DNA of 64,000 nt, taken from assembly GCF_046630445.1 (NCBI RefSeq), contig NC_092339.1, forward strand, positions 52,141,501-52,205,500, written 5' to 3'. The DNA comes from Rutidosis leptorrhynchoides (lineage: Eukaryota > Streptophyta > Magnoliopsida > Asterales > Asteraceae). Positions 35,888 through 47,439 of this stretch are shown here, one piece after another (the stretch's first letter is position 1; each line of letters opens with the position of its first letter). Under the pieces are notes generated by a model that saw only the letters and a list, made by a program, of their open reading frames with translations, did no database searches and had not been told where the DNA came from. A program made the position numbers and the translations under genes.

Positions 35888-36871
35888 ATGACGTCTCTTA
35901 AAGAATCAGAGCACCTCAGTTTGCCCTTCCCGGTTATTGAAGCTGCCACCAAAAAGTTCACAACATTCATCGGAAAGGGAGGATATGGCCCCGTCTACAA
36001 AGGAGAGCTCTTACTCTCCGGGAAACTTACCATGGTTGCTGTAAAGCGACTTGATATTAAAATGTCTAAAGAATCTGGTCAGGGTCTTAAGGAGTTTTTA
36101 ACAGAGATTCAATTGCTGTCTCGTTATAAACATCAAAACATCGTCTCCCTTCTTGGTTTTTGTGACCAAGGCAATGAAAAAATTCTTATATATGAGTATG
36201 CTGAACATGGAAGCCTTGATACCTACCTGCGTGGGCCATGTACATTCACATGGAAGCAAAGGATTAATATATGCATCGATGCGGCTAGCGGTCTTGAACA
36301 TCTACATAACCATGTTTCAGAAAATCATAGTCTCATCCACAGGGATATTAAAAGTGGAAACATTCTTTTGGGTTACAACTGGAAAGCTATGATTGCGGAT
36401 TTAGGACTTTCCAAAATAGGTCTTGCGAATGAAAATGTTAGTTGCGTGGTGACACATGCGTGTGGCACAGATGGTTATTTGGATCCGGAGTATAGGAGAA
36501 CAGGAATTCTGACTAAAGAGTCGGATATTTATTCATTTGGGGTAGTATTGTTTGAAGTCTTATGCGGCAGGTTGAGCTATATGAATGTACCTAACATTCA
36601 GCGTTATCTAGATCAACTGGCTCGATGCTACTACGAAGAACATAAACTAGACGATATAATTGATCCTAGTGTGAAGAATCAAATTGACTCAAATTCTTTG
36701 TTTACATATTCAAAGATTGCGTATGAATGCTTACTCATTAATCGGCCTGAACGACCTGCGATAGCTACTGTGGTACAAAGACTTAAGGATGCAATGAAAT
36801 TCCAGGTAAGTTCAAGTTTTCTGAATATTAAGTGGGTTTACTGCTTTGAAAACGAGCTGCATGTTGAATAA
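35888..36871 (+). CDS. Receptor-like cytoplasmic Ser/Thr kinase, first coding exon
   Basis: A near-complete protein kinase domain: Gly loop GKGGYGPVYKG (29-39), VAVKR with Lys53, Glu73 in the C-helix, HRDIKSGNILL with HRD at 151-153 (an RD kinase), DLG in place of DFG (171-173), and activation segment GTDGYLDPEYRRTG (193-206). It resembles plant kinases of the FERONIA/CrRLK1L-like group, many of which in this lineage lack an ectodomain. There is no signal peptide or membrane segment, so it is probably cytoplasmic or membrane-tethered. Codon 306 (Gln, ending 36805) is followed by a perfect donor GTAAGT. The frame beyond it, to 36871, is probably intron. Expected later exons (often a C-terminal phloem-protein-like domain) are not found before the transposon DNA starts at about 37236. 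Hence a truncated gene or one with distant exons. The start ATG is the first in frame and is followed by an EHLSLPFPVIEAATKKF lead typical of this kinase type. Confidence 0.85.
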   Translation: MTSLKESEHLSLPFPVIEAATKKFTTFIGKGGYGPVYKGELLLSGKLTMVAVKRLDIKMSKESGQGLKEFLTEIQLLSRYKHQNIVSLLGFCDQGNEKILIYEYAEHGSLDTYLRGPCTFTWKQRINICIDAASGLEHLHNHVSENHSLIHRDIKSGNILLGYNWKAMIADLGLSKIGLANENVSCVVTHACGTDGYLDPEYRRTGILTKESDIYSFGVVLFEVLCGRLSYMNVPNIQRYLDQLARCYYEEHKLDDIIDPSVKNQIDSNSLFTYSKIAYECLLINRPERPAIATVVQRLKDAMKFQVSSSFLNIKWVYCFENELHVE

Positions 36872-37235
36872 TACTAGGATGAGTTTTATTGAATTGTTGT
36901 GTCATCATAACCATCCCCATATAATCTAGTGGTCCGAGTATTAATAATTTCACAAATACCTCGCACTCTCATTGTAAACTTGTGTTTCCCTTCTAAAATA
37001 TATACACTTTTAGTAAACCTGATGTGTATGTGTTGTTATATGCTTAGTCAATATAGTTAGACCATTTGTTATGGACACATGATAATGGGTGTTGTGGGTA
37101 TGACGGTCTGTTGTATGTGTGTGATGTGTAGTTGTGTGGCGGAGGAGATTTTGCCGACGTGACAATGTTGTGGAACAGGTGGTTTGTTACGGTAGTGTTT
37201 GGGAATTGAAATTCAGAGAAATTGGCGGGTAATTT
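36872..37235. other. No supported gene
   Basis: Downstream of the kinase exon. No further kinase or C-terminal domain exon is recognisable. Probably intron or 3' flank. Confidence 0.5.
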
Positions 37236-37727
37236 CTGTGACAATGTCGTACCGGTGACCCGCTGGTACCCGTGCTCTTGACGGGCGGGTATTTATGAAA
37301 AATGTACCCCCGGGCACAGGTCAGGTATAAATTTTGTACCAGTTGGCGGGTCGCATTATTTCATACCTGTCGTGGTAATACTCGACCCGTCAATCCGTGA
37401 TGCTCGTTTGATCTACCTGCGGGTAATCCTGTTTACCCGAATACATATACTTAATTATATATTATATAATTTAATTTTTTTTAATTTTTTCATAATTATT
37501 CGCGCGTTTACCGCGGATAGTGGGTATATGTGACTAAAACTTAGTTAAAGTGCACATTTTGTAAAATTGCTGGTTTACTCGGAGATTGCGGGTACCCGCG
37601 GGTCGCGGGTACGGGTAGAAAAATTTACCCGTTGACGAGTAAATGGATACCCGCTGGTAAAAAATATTTGGCAGGCGGGTCGCTGGTATTAAGGATCCGT
37701 GCCCGTTGGTCACGGGTGCCATCCCTA
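37236..37727. mobile_element. hAT-like non-autonomous DNA transposon remnant
   Basis: It is rich in ACCCG/CGGGT motifs in both orientations (e.g. GCGGGTACCCGCGGGTCGCGGG). The right end reads GGGTGCCATCCCTA, whose complement TAGGGATGGCACCC resembles Ac/hAT termini with their subterminal repeats. The left end is decayed near 37236. No transposase. Confidence 0.45.
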
Positions 37728-38242
37728 GCTTCATAACGGACGGTGAGATGTACATTTTTGTGAGCTTTCCCCGATTTAACCTACTCCCACAAAATCAAAT
37801 TACCAACAAACAAATGAAACCCTTCAGAAAATAAGATCAAATCAGTAAACTCATATCACTTTCAACTTGATGAAAAATTGTGATCTTGAGAAATCGACAA
37901 AACCTTAGAACCCCAAATTAGAATGTAAATCTACAACAAGCTCAGAGCGGACTAGTATGAAAAAGAAGAAAGAACTAGTCGGTTGTGTGATGGTGACTTG
38001 TTCATTGTAACAATGGTGCCTCGGTGAAGATTCGTATGGATCAGCAATGATGATTGGTACGTTGTAATCGAAAGAAAAAGGAATCAGAAGTTTGATTTTA
38101 TTAGACATATATAAGCCCATGTGCTTTAGGGTTTAGTATTGACTTAGGTTCCAAGTTGTATTAGCCTATATATATTTGATGTAATCTATTGATTGAGATA
38201 TAATAACACAATACAATTGTCCTGGAATTATATGGTATCAGA
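37728..38242 (+). mobile_element. LTR remnant and primer site of a copia element
   Basis: LTR-like AT-rich DNA ends just before TGGTATCAGAGC at 38233-38244, the initiator-Met tRNA primer site, giving plus orientation. The left LTR limit is not resolved. Confidence 0.55.
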
Positions 38243-38310
38243 GCTAGGTTAAAACCCGACACAATTCGGGACTCGTATTCCGGCACAATTCCGGCACAAT
38301 TCCGGGGATT

Positions 38311-38372
38311 GATTTTCAAGAGACATTTAGTCCTGTTGTCAAATCAACAACTATAAGGGTTGTCCTATCTCC
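38311..38372 (+). pseudogene. Copia reverse transcriptase fragment
   Basis: The frame reads DFQETFSPVVKSTTIRVVLS, a hallmark of the Ty1/copia RT N-terminus. It lies only about 70 bases after the primer site, so most of the element is gone. A fossil. Confidence 0.8.
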
Positions 38373-38754
38373 AAGTAGTCTCGTTTTTCTGGCATCTAGT
38401 TTTCTCTTGCATCTCACTGCTGCACCCACACAGCTCAACTCAGATGAGTCGTTTGTTGATGTTCTAAATTTCATTAGGCGAAAGGCCAAGCCGGTGTTTT
38501 ATTGCTTTTTCTGTTTAGAGATTACCTACATTCCTAGGTTTGTTTTGTCATTGAGGGGTTTCAACCTCATGAGGTCAGTTGGGTGTCTTTGTAGAAGAAT
38601 TAGTCTAAATTTAATTGTTACATAAATTAACACGATCATTATTATTCTGTTACTCGTATATACAATGATAATTTTACTCTTAATCTATTAACTTTCATAT
38701 TTTCTTTCTTTATGTAAATTTTGTATTGGTTATTGACAATGAATCCAATAATTT

Positions 38755-39750
38755 GCTTGAAATTCAATGGACCAATAAGAGCGCGACAATCACATGTGAT
38801 TGAAAAAAAAAATTAATTTTTTTTTTAAATTCTTTTTTAATAAATTTTTTTTTCGAAAATCTTTTTTTAAGAAATTTTTTTTTGAATTTTTTTTTTTTAA
38901 ATTTAGCATGTCAAACCCAATCACATGTGATTGTAAAACCCAATCACATGTGATTGTAAAACACAATCACATGTGATTCTGCATGTCAAATCCAATCACA
39001 TGCGATTGAAAAATAAAAGTTCAAATTTTTTTTTTTTCCAAAAAAAAAATTTCAACCGGAAACAAACTTTAATTAGGTGATTTGATCAATTTTGTTAGCG
39101 TTTATTGATCATATTTTCAAAATTTCAGACTTTAATTCGGTGATTTGACCAACAACAACACAACACAACAAAACCCAATCCCACATGTGTGGGGTATGGG
39201 GGAGGTGAGACGTAGACAATTCTTCCTCTATCCTTGAATAAAGAGAAATCATTTCTCCACCCCGAGTGAAACACTCCAAGAGTAGAGAAGGTCGTCCCTC
39301 TCTCTGTTCGACGGGTAAAGAGATTGCTTCCAAACGGACCTCCGGCCAAAAATAATAATAATAATAAATAAATAAATATAAAAAAATGCCACGAAAATGG
39401 TAGAATCAAATTTTCATGGATTTTAGATCATGCATGTGATTTGACCAAGTTTTGATCAAAGGCGTTTAAATGTTTTAGCGCAAACTTACTTCATTTTACT
39501 AAAAACAAAAATTTCAATCACATGTGATTGGATTTGACATGCAGAATCACATGTGATTGGCATGCTGAATCACATGTGATTTACTGCATGTCAAATTCAA
39601 TCACATGTGATTAAAAAAAAAATTCGGAAAAAAAAAATTGGGAAAAAAAATTAAAAATTTTTTTTTAAATTTTTTTTTTTTTTCAATCACTTGTGATTAT
39701 CGCGCCACGTATCACACTCTGATTGGTCCCTTGAATCTCAATTTAAAAGT
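38755..39750. mobile_element. MITE-like element with ten CAATCACATGTGATTG palindromes
   Basis: The outer ends are inverted copies: GGACCAATAAGAGCGCGACAATCAC on the left against GGACCAATCAGAG...GCGCGATAATCAC on the right complement. Each half carries five copies of the 16-bp palindrome CAATCACATGTGATTG (left about 38787, 38917, 38941, 38963, 38993; right about 39515, 39544, 39568, 39599, 39684; two are imperfect), separated by poly-A/T tracts. A TTG-tailed non-LTR copy is inserted in the middle. No transposase. Superfamily unknown. Confidence 0.65.
39153..39435 (-). mobile_element. TTG-tailed SINE/LINE-end copy A
   Basis: Minus orientation: the tail (GTTGTTGTTG-like, plus strand AACAACAACAC) is at the left. 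It is flanked by the direct repeat GTGATTTGACCAA (39140-39152 and 39436-39448), a typical target-primed insertion duplication. Same family as 41565-41918 and 47827-47981. Confidence 0.85.
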
Positions 39751-41199
39751 TGGTTTCATTTGAATATTCCTCTATTGACAATAGGTAAATTTGTTCAAAT
39801 TTACTTTTCTTATTTGATAATGAAAAATTAATTTAGAACAATGAGAAAAGAAATAATAGTGGACTACAGTACGTATTGGAAGGAGTATGATAATCTCACT
39901 GCATGTTTACTATATATTAATAACTATGGGAATAATTCCTATCTTTTTGTACCATATTTCAAATTGTTTGTTCAAAGGGCGTCAATCTTTTATGTTAGAT
40001 GAAACCGGAATTATGTCAAGATCAATAATTCATAAGATCGACATACTTAACAATTTAGAATTTGAATTTCAGGATGAAATGGATAAAGGCCCTAAGCTAG
40101 CGAACTATGAAGGGATAAAAGATTCTCCTAGGGATGAGCTTACAACAAATCCCATTAAGAAAGTCCTTATCACTATGGACACTGGTATTTACTCAACCAT
40201 ATTATACATTTTATACATACATAAAATTGATCCAAACAGAAACAAGTTGAATCTTTACAAAAGTATATTTTGATATTAGCACTACACTATCTTAATGTAA
40301 TAACAATAATATTAGTATGTCACTAAATATACATAGATAATATTTTTATTTATTTCAAGTGATGATCAGTGTTACGTTACAGTTGCTTGATTCTATTGGC
40401 GGCGGTGAAAACACATATGAGAGGAACTCAGAGGCGATGTCATTTCAAGAAAATTGGATACTGATCAATTTGCCTGAATTTTGGTCATCTCTTTATCTTT
40501 CTGTGACATTCTCGTAAAAAATTTGTTTAGGCCTAATAAAGTAACAAAAGCGACATAATCTTGATGATCTAGGACTTGCAGTTTGATAAAGATAAGGGTT
40601 TTGATGTATGGAAATGACAATGGAAAATTGAAAATGAGTAAGGATGATACAAGGTGTTTTACTTTGGTGGTTAGGGTTTGTAAATTTAAATATGAAACCC
40701 TCAAAAGTCAACACTATGATTTTTTCGAGCCCTGACTTTATAGGTGGGTTTAAGATTGTTTCTTCGAAAACAACACTTATAATTGTATTTTCATTGTGAT
40801 TCACTACGCAAATCAAACCCATGATGAATATGCATTTCTACTTCAAATTGAAATGGGTGACTTGTAAATTGTTTTAAGGAAAAAAAAGAAAAAGATAAAA
40901 GGGTGGATATACCCTCGTGTGCAACACATATGAGTAAATTTTAATGATATTTTTTAACGAATGTCCGTTGCAGGGGACTGTTGAAGCAGATATGCGAACC
41001 ACAACTGCTTACCTACTAAAAAATAAAAGTTTAGACTATGTCTACATATATATAATAAAATATTACACTCAGTAATCTGTATATGTAAATTCCTGATATT
41101 TTGTTTAGTGTAAAAGATATAACATATTGTCCGACCTTGGTTTCTTGAATTTGTGTGTTCTGTAATGTGTTGTTATCTTATGAGGTTTTATGACAACAG
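39751..41199. other. No supported gene
   Basis: AT-rich DNA upstream of the first recognisable TIO-like exon. I looked specifically for a protein kinase domain (Gly loop, HRD, DFG) belonging to a FUSED-type protein and saw none. The frame around 40018-40190 (EMDKGPKLANYEGIKDSPRD) is not recognised and could be a decayed linker exon. Confidence 0.5.
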
Positions 41200-41564
41200 G
41201 GATGACGGTGTTTCAACGTCAAACCAGTCCGAGCTGAGTGTTGTTACAAACTTAGTTGCTACTGGTGCATGTGATTCTAAAGGGGTGGCAGATGAGATAT
41301 TTTGGGAACACATGGGTATTACTGTCAACATTCTTCGAATGAAAAAGTCAGATTACAATAGAGGGCAGTTACATTTGCTAGATGACTTGCTGATTAAGGT
41401 ATGCTACTTTTTTTGTTGACTAATGCAAGGCTAGCTGGCTACCGCATTAAAACTTAAAACTACTTTATATCAGAAATACATTTTAGACAACTTTCGGTAT
41501 ATCTTTTGGCTAAACTTTTTGTTGTCCGGTTTGAGATAAAATACAACCCAAATTAATAGACCTA

Positions 41565-41918
41565 CAACAACAACGACAACAACAAAACCCAATATCAGAT
41601 GAGTGGTGTATGAGGAGGTGAGATGTAGACAATCCTTCCCCTATCCGAGAATAAAAAAAAGTCATTTCTCCACCCAGAGTGAAAACACTCTCAAAAGTAG
41701 AGATAGTCATCCCTCCCTCTATTCGACGGATATAGAGATTGCTTCCGAGTGGACCTCCGACCAATAAGTAGGAAAAAATTTAAAAAAAAATAATAATTGA
41801 GGCGCCATGAAAATGGTAAAATCAAATTTCCATGGGTTTTAAATCTTGCCTGAAATTTAGTTTAGGCTCTAAGAGTCAGTCAAGCCACCGATTTGCTTGC
41901 TGTCGACTCAATAACTAG
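41565..41918 (-). mobile_element. TTG-tailed SINE/LINE-end copy B, longest copy
   Basis: It sits in a TIO-like intron. The tail (complement of CAACAACAACG) is at the left and the flanking direct repeat is TAGACCTA (41557-41564 and 41919-41926). It shares the body of copy A and adds about 70 bases at its 5' end. Confidence 0.8.
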
Positions 41919-44875
41919 TAGACCTAATTTGGGTAAATTGGCAGAAGTTGAATAACATTTCTTTTTCTCCAACGAAACTGTCATGTTTGTTAACAAGATT
42001 ACAAAAAGCATTTGGTTGTTATTAAAGAACTTTATTTTATATTTTCAGGCAAAAAAATTGAAATAAAAGATAAGAGTAATACTCCTCATCAGTAAGATGA
42101 AGAGCCTCCTAGGTTACCATCAAACATTGTATAAAAGAAAATATCAACTATTACATTTACATAATGAGATTATTCATAATCCAAAATCAACGTGAAGAAA
42201 TCAACGTATTTCTTTTGAAACATATGACCTTATTTTATAGGTCAATGGTTTGCTATGTATTTTATTTCTTTTTTTACCCTCTTCATTTTTCTTTATGTTG
42301 CCTTGTTCTTAATTGGATGGTGCTACTTATAAGAAAACTCTTTTTGTTGCAGTGTTTCTCACTTTTAAGAAAGTTATTGGATAATAATGGAGGTGGGGTT
42401 GGAGATTCATATATCAGGCATTGGGTTGCCGTAGTGGAGCTCTATAAAGAGGTTATAATCTCAACCTGTGCTATAATAGATGCATAACTTTTCTAGGGAA
42501 TATATCTCGAACTTTGGTATATGTAGGTTACTGGTTGCGCTGAAGATGCATCGGGGAGACTTGTATATGAATCTGTTGCCTGCATTCGAATTATTATATC
42601 CAATGTAGCACATCATCTCAAAGCTTCCAAGGACACCAAACATGCCGAGGTGGCGACTAACACTCTTATAGAGATGTTGGATCATGCTAAAGCATCATGT
42701 GTCATAGATGATTTGCTTTCATGTGTAGCGACTTGTGGTAAAAGTCTCATGTCTGGCTCTTCAAATTTGTTACTTGCTGCTTGTGAAGCATGTGAGACTA
42801 TTTGGTCACTGATGCATGCTTTTGAGATTCAATCTACAAAAGAAAATGAACCTGTATTTCCATTAAGTTCAATGTATTCCAACTCTTTGGATCAAGTTAA
42901 CATTTTAGGAGATGAATGTGAACCATTCATCGATAAAAATTATGAAGAAATAGTGGAAACAGTTACGCAAGAACTCCTCAGGTCCGAAGCTATAAGGGTT
43001 GCTATCTTCTATTGTCTTCGCCAGCGCTTGGAAGCCTCATGGCCGTCTGTAATTCAGGTGATAGTTAAGGCTTTCTATGTAAAGTTAAGTCCTAACAGTT
43101 GGATAATGGGTCACAATGGGAAATTGTTGTGGTACATGTCACTATGGGTCAGGCTAACCCGAAAAACATCAAGTCATAACCGGTTATTTTACTTAGCGAA
43201 GTTTATTACTTTGAGATAACCCAAATTATTTATAAAATTGGTGAAAATCAGTCTTTCGACATCTGTTTGGACTCCACTTCATTATCATGATCCCCTGTTT
43301 GTCAACCTTCATGCTCATCCTGAGTGTTACGTGATACGTCACCATATTAAATAAAGTAATCTAATACTTCAATTGATTAAAGCTAATTCTACAACCGTTT
43401 CAAATATAATGGTCTACTTCCATGAGTGATACGATTTTGGAGGTTGTTTCATTTGTAATGCACTCGGCAATATCGGACCTGCCTGATTCCGATTAGACCC
43501 CTTTTGATCTTTATTTTATTGTACTCTTTTGACCCAGATAAGAGTATAAAAATGTATCCAAACCAACTCACTAATAAGTAGTTGATCATGCATTACCTTA
43601 CCTGAGGAGTGGTATAATATCTATTTTCAGATAATCTTAAGGTGTTGCCTGTATAAAAATGTGGTCTCTCTAGTTCATGTTCATCAGTGGTTGGTGGAGG
43701 TGGTGAAAATACAATCATTTCAGAAGTTTTTTCAATAATAAATCTTTGTGCTTCATTCGATAGAGATCCTCAACAACAAGACACAAACAGCCAGAAAAAA
43801 GTATCAAAAGTATCTGATCCAAATGACTTGGTTCTCCATTCGTGCCTTTTAATAGCCTCAGTTGCACATTCCATAGACGATTCGCAAGGAGGAAATACTG
43901 CAGTTATTATGCTTACATCGTCACGTGAAACTCAACTTTCACGCCTATCTGATCTAGCCCACCATTACTCTTTGTGTGATGGAATACAGTATTTTCGTTC
44001 CCATTCTGTGTCCGCTATGCTGGCACTTGGATACATGTGCTCCCTTGAAAATAATGAGCCCGTTGCAACATCAATTCGTGAAATAGTCGTACCTTTGATC
44101 CCACCGAGTGCCACACTTTGTGATTATCTCAAGATGCCAACAACCATAGGCGCTCAAGGTGGTAAAGTTATGCTCTCATACTGGCACGGGATCAGGGATG
44201 GGTGCGTGGTTTTGTTGCATTTCAGATTACTTTGGGGTGGGACTTTAGCTATTCAGGACTTGGGTAGCTGTGATATCTCTCAAAGTCTTATTAATTTGTT
44301 AGGAAACAAGCAGCAACATTTACATGAAATTGGACTGTCACCTCTTGGAATTTTGTGGACAGTTAGTTTATTAAGATGGTGTCTTAAAGGAGGCAGTTCA
44401 GTTTATCGCCAGGTGTTGCTTACAAGTGAAAATGTAAAAATTTTGTGTGATTTAATATCTGATGTCCATCTTAAGCTTTTACGGTATTGGGTTGGACCTG
44501 GTGGAGGGAAAAGTGGAGTCAAAGATGCGGTTAATTTTGTATTTTATCTTTTGAGGTTTCCATTTGATGCTTCTTAGGTAAGTAGTGAACTTCGAGACAT
44601 GGAGACTCAAAGTATGAAAGATATGGTTATAGAAATAAAAGCAAGCATGGACAATTATATTCAAATCCTTTTAGAGGTGTGTATATGTATTTATATACAT
44701 TTTCTCTATAGTTTTATCATACTTGTTTGAAAATAATTAGGCCGGGTACTAGATAGTTGAGTTGTAATTATTACATCTTCAAAAAAGCCCACATGCAAAG
44801 AAAAATTGCAGGTGTTCCAAGTTTTGCATGATCTCTTTCACAAATTTCGGATATAATTAATGCTTCTAAATCTTC

Positions 44876-44943
44876 AGGGATGCATGGGTGTGTGGTTTTG
44901 TTATGTTTCAGATTATATTGGGGTGGGCCTTTAGCTATTCGTG
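44876..44943 (+). repeat. Duplicated exon fragment inside a TIO-like intron
   Basis: About 65 bases here closely match 44198-44260 of the upstream exon (coding GCVVLLHFRLLWGG). The copy is bracketed by two similar blocks of about 57 bases (about 44820-44876 and 44951-45007, sharing CACAAATTT and AATTAATGCT), each ending in an acceptor-like TTCAG or TTTAG. Confidence 0.75.
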
Positions 44944-46093
44944 TTTCTCAAGTTTTGCAATCTCTGTTTCACAAATTTTGCAAATAATTAATGCTATTAA
45001 ATCTTTAGGTAGGACTTCCTGGGCAAATAATCAAGTGTTTGGAACATTTGGAGTTAAAGGATACTGAAGAACCTCTTGACCTTCTATTCATAATGGTAGA
45101 TCATCGGTCACTGGTTGTTGAACTTGTTGGGAAAGGACTCTTGAATCCGATTTTAATGAAAAGGCTACTTGATGATTCATCACCAACTGATGTCAAGTTA
45201 AAACTTCTGGTCTTTGTTTCAAAATTAGCTTCAATGGACAAGGTCAGTACTTTCTTCTTCTATATTAGTATAGGCTTTGCTTAACCATGTTTACACATCA
45301 TGTGATAACATAAATTTTTAAATAAAATAATTTAGTTCCCTAAAAGATTGACTTAAGGTGACTTTCAAATTTCCACTCCGTTCAAATTACTCACTCGCAG
45401 TCTGGGTTCCACAATCCCCCACTCTTTTGTTGAATGAGTGAACTATATAATTTATCTATTTTGTATCAAATAAAAGCTCATCCGTCTACTTCTCCGATGA
45501 CATTCTACCGGTGTAAGTCATCCTCTACAAATTAAAGACGTGTCTGCCGGAAAAGTTAGAACTCTGTGTTAGAGAAAATGTAAGAGTACAAAACCCATAA
45601 ATAACATTTCGAACCAAATCTTATTTTTTTATAAGCTAGTTATTACTTTTCAACAGTAACCTTAATTAATAATTTTAAGGAATTCAATCACTACTTGAAG
45701 GTCTTCTTAAGTTTTATTATAAATGAAATTCAATATATTGCAATTCCAAGTTGTCTGGTATCGTGAATTTTGTAGAAATAGAAGTAGAAATAGGTATAGC
45801 CATGTTAAAAGCAATGATAATATCATCATTATTATGCGTTATTGAACAAGCATTTGGACGCAGGAGTTTTATAAGCTAATAAACGGAGCAGATATCTTAC
45901 AACAGTTGAAAGCTTTCCTTACACATGAAGATCCAGATGTACGTGCCTGGACGTGCAGGGCTATAGGAGAAATGTGCAAGCATAGCTCCTACTTTTATAG
46001 CTTGTTCGTAAGCACTAATCGTTATTTGCTGACAAAATCCAACCATAGTGATCATTCTCTATATCTGGCAAACACCACTGATCGTGCATGTGT

Positions 46094-46119
46094 GTTTTTT
46101 TTTTTTTTTTTTTTTTTTT
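46094..46119. repeat. Poly(T) tract in a TIO-like intron
   Basis: About 26 T residues shortly before the acceptor at 46154. It may act as, or disturb, the polypyrimidine region. Confidence 0.8.
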
Positions 46120-46929
46120 AATTTCTTCATCACATGATGCTATTTATATTATAGGCGAAATACAACATCATTAGCCTGTTGGTTGATCTGTTATTCGATA
46201 AGGACAACTACGCCCAGAGAATGGCTGTGTTTGCTGTAAGATGCCTTTGTGTTTTCAACTAGTTATTCTGCAACAATATATATATTTAATTATATACACT
46301 GAATAAGCACTTCCATGACATTGTTTATTGTATAGATTTCCAGTATAACACACAATAGTGATCTTTTCTATGAACACCTGAGGATGTGCATACATCAACT
46401 TGGAAAACTGCTGATTTCAGCAGAGACTTCCAACATAACGAAGAGGAATGTTGCTTTTTGTCTTTACAGTCTTTCTTACCACTCAGATAAACTTAGTGAA
46501 GATATGATTTCTAAAGGAGCAATGGAGGTAGTAACTATATATACACTATCATCTTTCATTTAAATATATCTGATACATAAACTTCAAGTAGTACAACTTT
46601 TGACTATCTAGTTTGACATGTATGTCTTTTACATGGTGGGTCCCTGCAGGCTTTGTTTAAGGTGGTTGCAGATTACTCTGTTGTTGCACTCGACCCAAAC
46701 ATGATTGATGACATCAAAGAGTCACCTCTACATCGCACTCTTCACGCATTAGCTACAATGTGTAAACATCAACCTTGTAGACAGTTCATCCGTTCATCAG
46801 ATGTGTACCTAACTATTGGACAACTACGTGAGTCACCCGACGAAGACATTTCAAGCTACGCAACTCCCATTTTTAACAGAGCCACTGAAACTTGAAACTT
46901 CTCATATGATGTACAACTTCCATTTAATA

Positions 46930-47211
46930 CTTTAAATCCTAAACCCTAAACTCTAAATCGGGCTAAATTTTACTTCACAAAACATGAAGAAGAAAAAACG
47001 TTAACATTCTTCACGAACAATATTATCTTGAATGTTATTTTTGTCGATCGTTTTCTCGCCAAAATAATAACATTCATCACGAAGTGTCTTTTCTAAATGT
47101 TCTTATTTTCATCCAATCTATAATGTTCGTGAACAAAGTTTTTTCAAAAAACGAATTTTTTTTTGCTTCCTCCCGTTTCCCCCTGATTGGTTACTTCCCC
47201 ATTGATCTTGC

Positions 47212-47260
<49 letters not shown>

Positions 47261-47358
47261 CAATTGTTGACTTCCGTTGTTCACGTTCGCCGTAGCACTC
47301 TTCCAAAAATAAATTGTTTGTTTATTCTTACTTATATTTATATCATATATTATATGTA

Positions 47359-47439
<81 letters not shown>

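Larger units (their letters stand above)
41200..46895 (+). pseudogene. TIO (TWO-IN-ONE)/FUSED-like gene, ARM-repeat part only
   Basis: Ten recognisable exon blocks: 41200-41398, 42353-42451, 42527-43057, 43631-44676 (disturbed), 45009-45242, 45864-46007, 46155-46235, 46336-46527, 46650-46895 (stop at 46895); the fourth counts as two because of an internal stop. All introns carry GT/AG. Blocks such as SYIRHWVAVVEL, YWVGPGGGKSGVKDAVN, FLTHEDPDVRAWTCRAIGEM and PCRQFIRSSDV match the C-terminal HEAT/ARM region of plant TIO, a kinase needed for phragmoplast expansion and cytokinesis. The N-terminal kinase domain is absent. There is a frame break near 43655 (CCLYK shifts to CGLSSS), an in-frame TAG at 44575-44577 that is also a strong donor (TAG/GTAAGT), and a shortened segment after it. 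The last five exons are intact and in phase. Most likely a pseudogene of a duplicated TIO gene, or a remnant transcribing only an ARM protein. Confidence 0.85.

Noticed and set aside
40018-40270. 128-codon frame taken as an early TIO-like exon
   Set aside because: The sequence EMDKGPKLANYEGIKDSPRD does not match the kinase or linker that I recall, so it was left unassigned.
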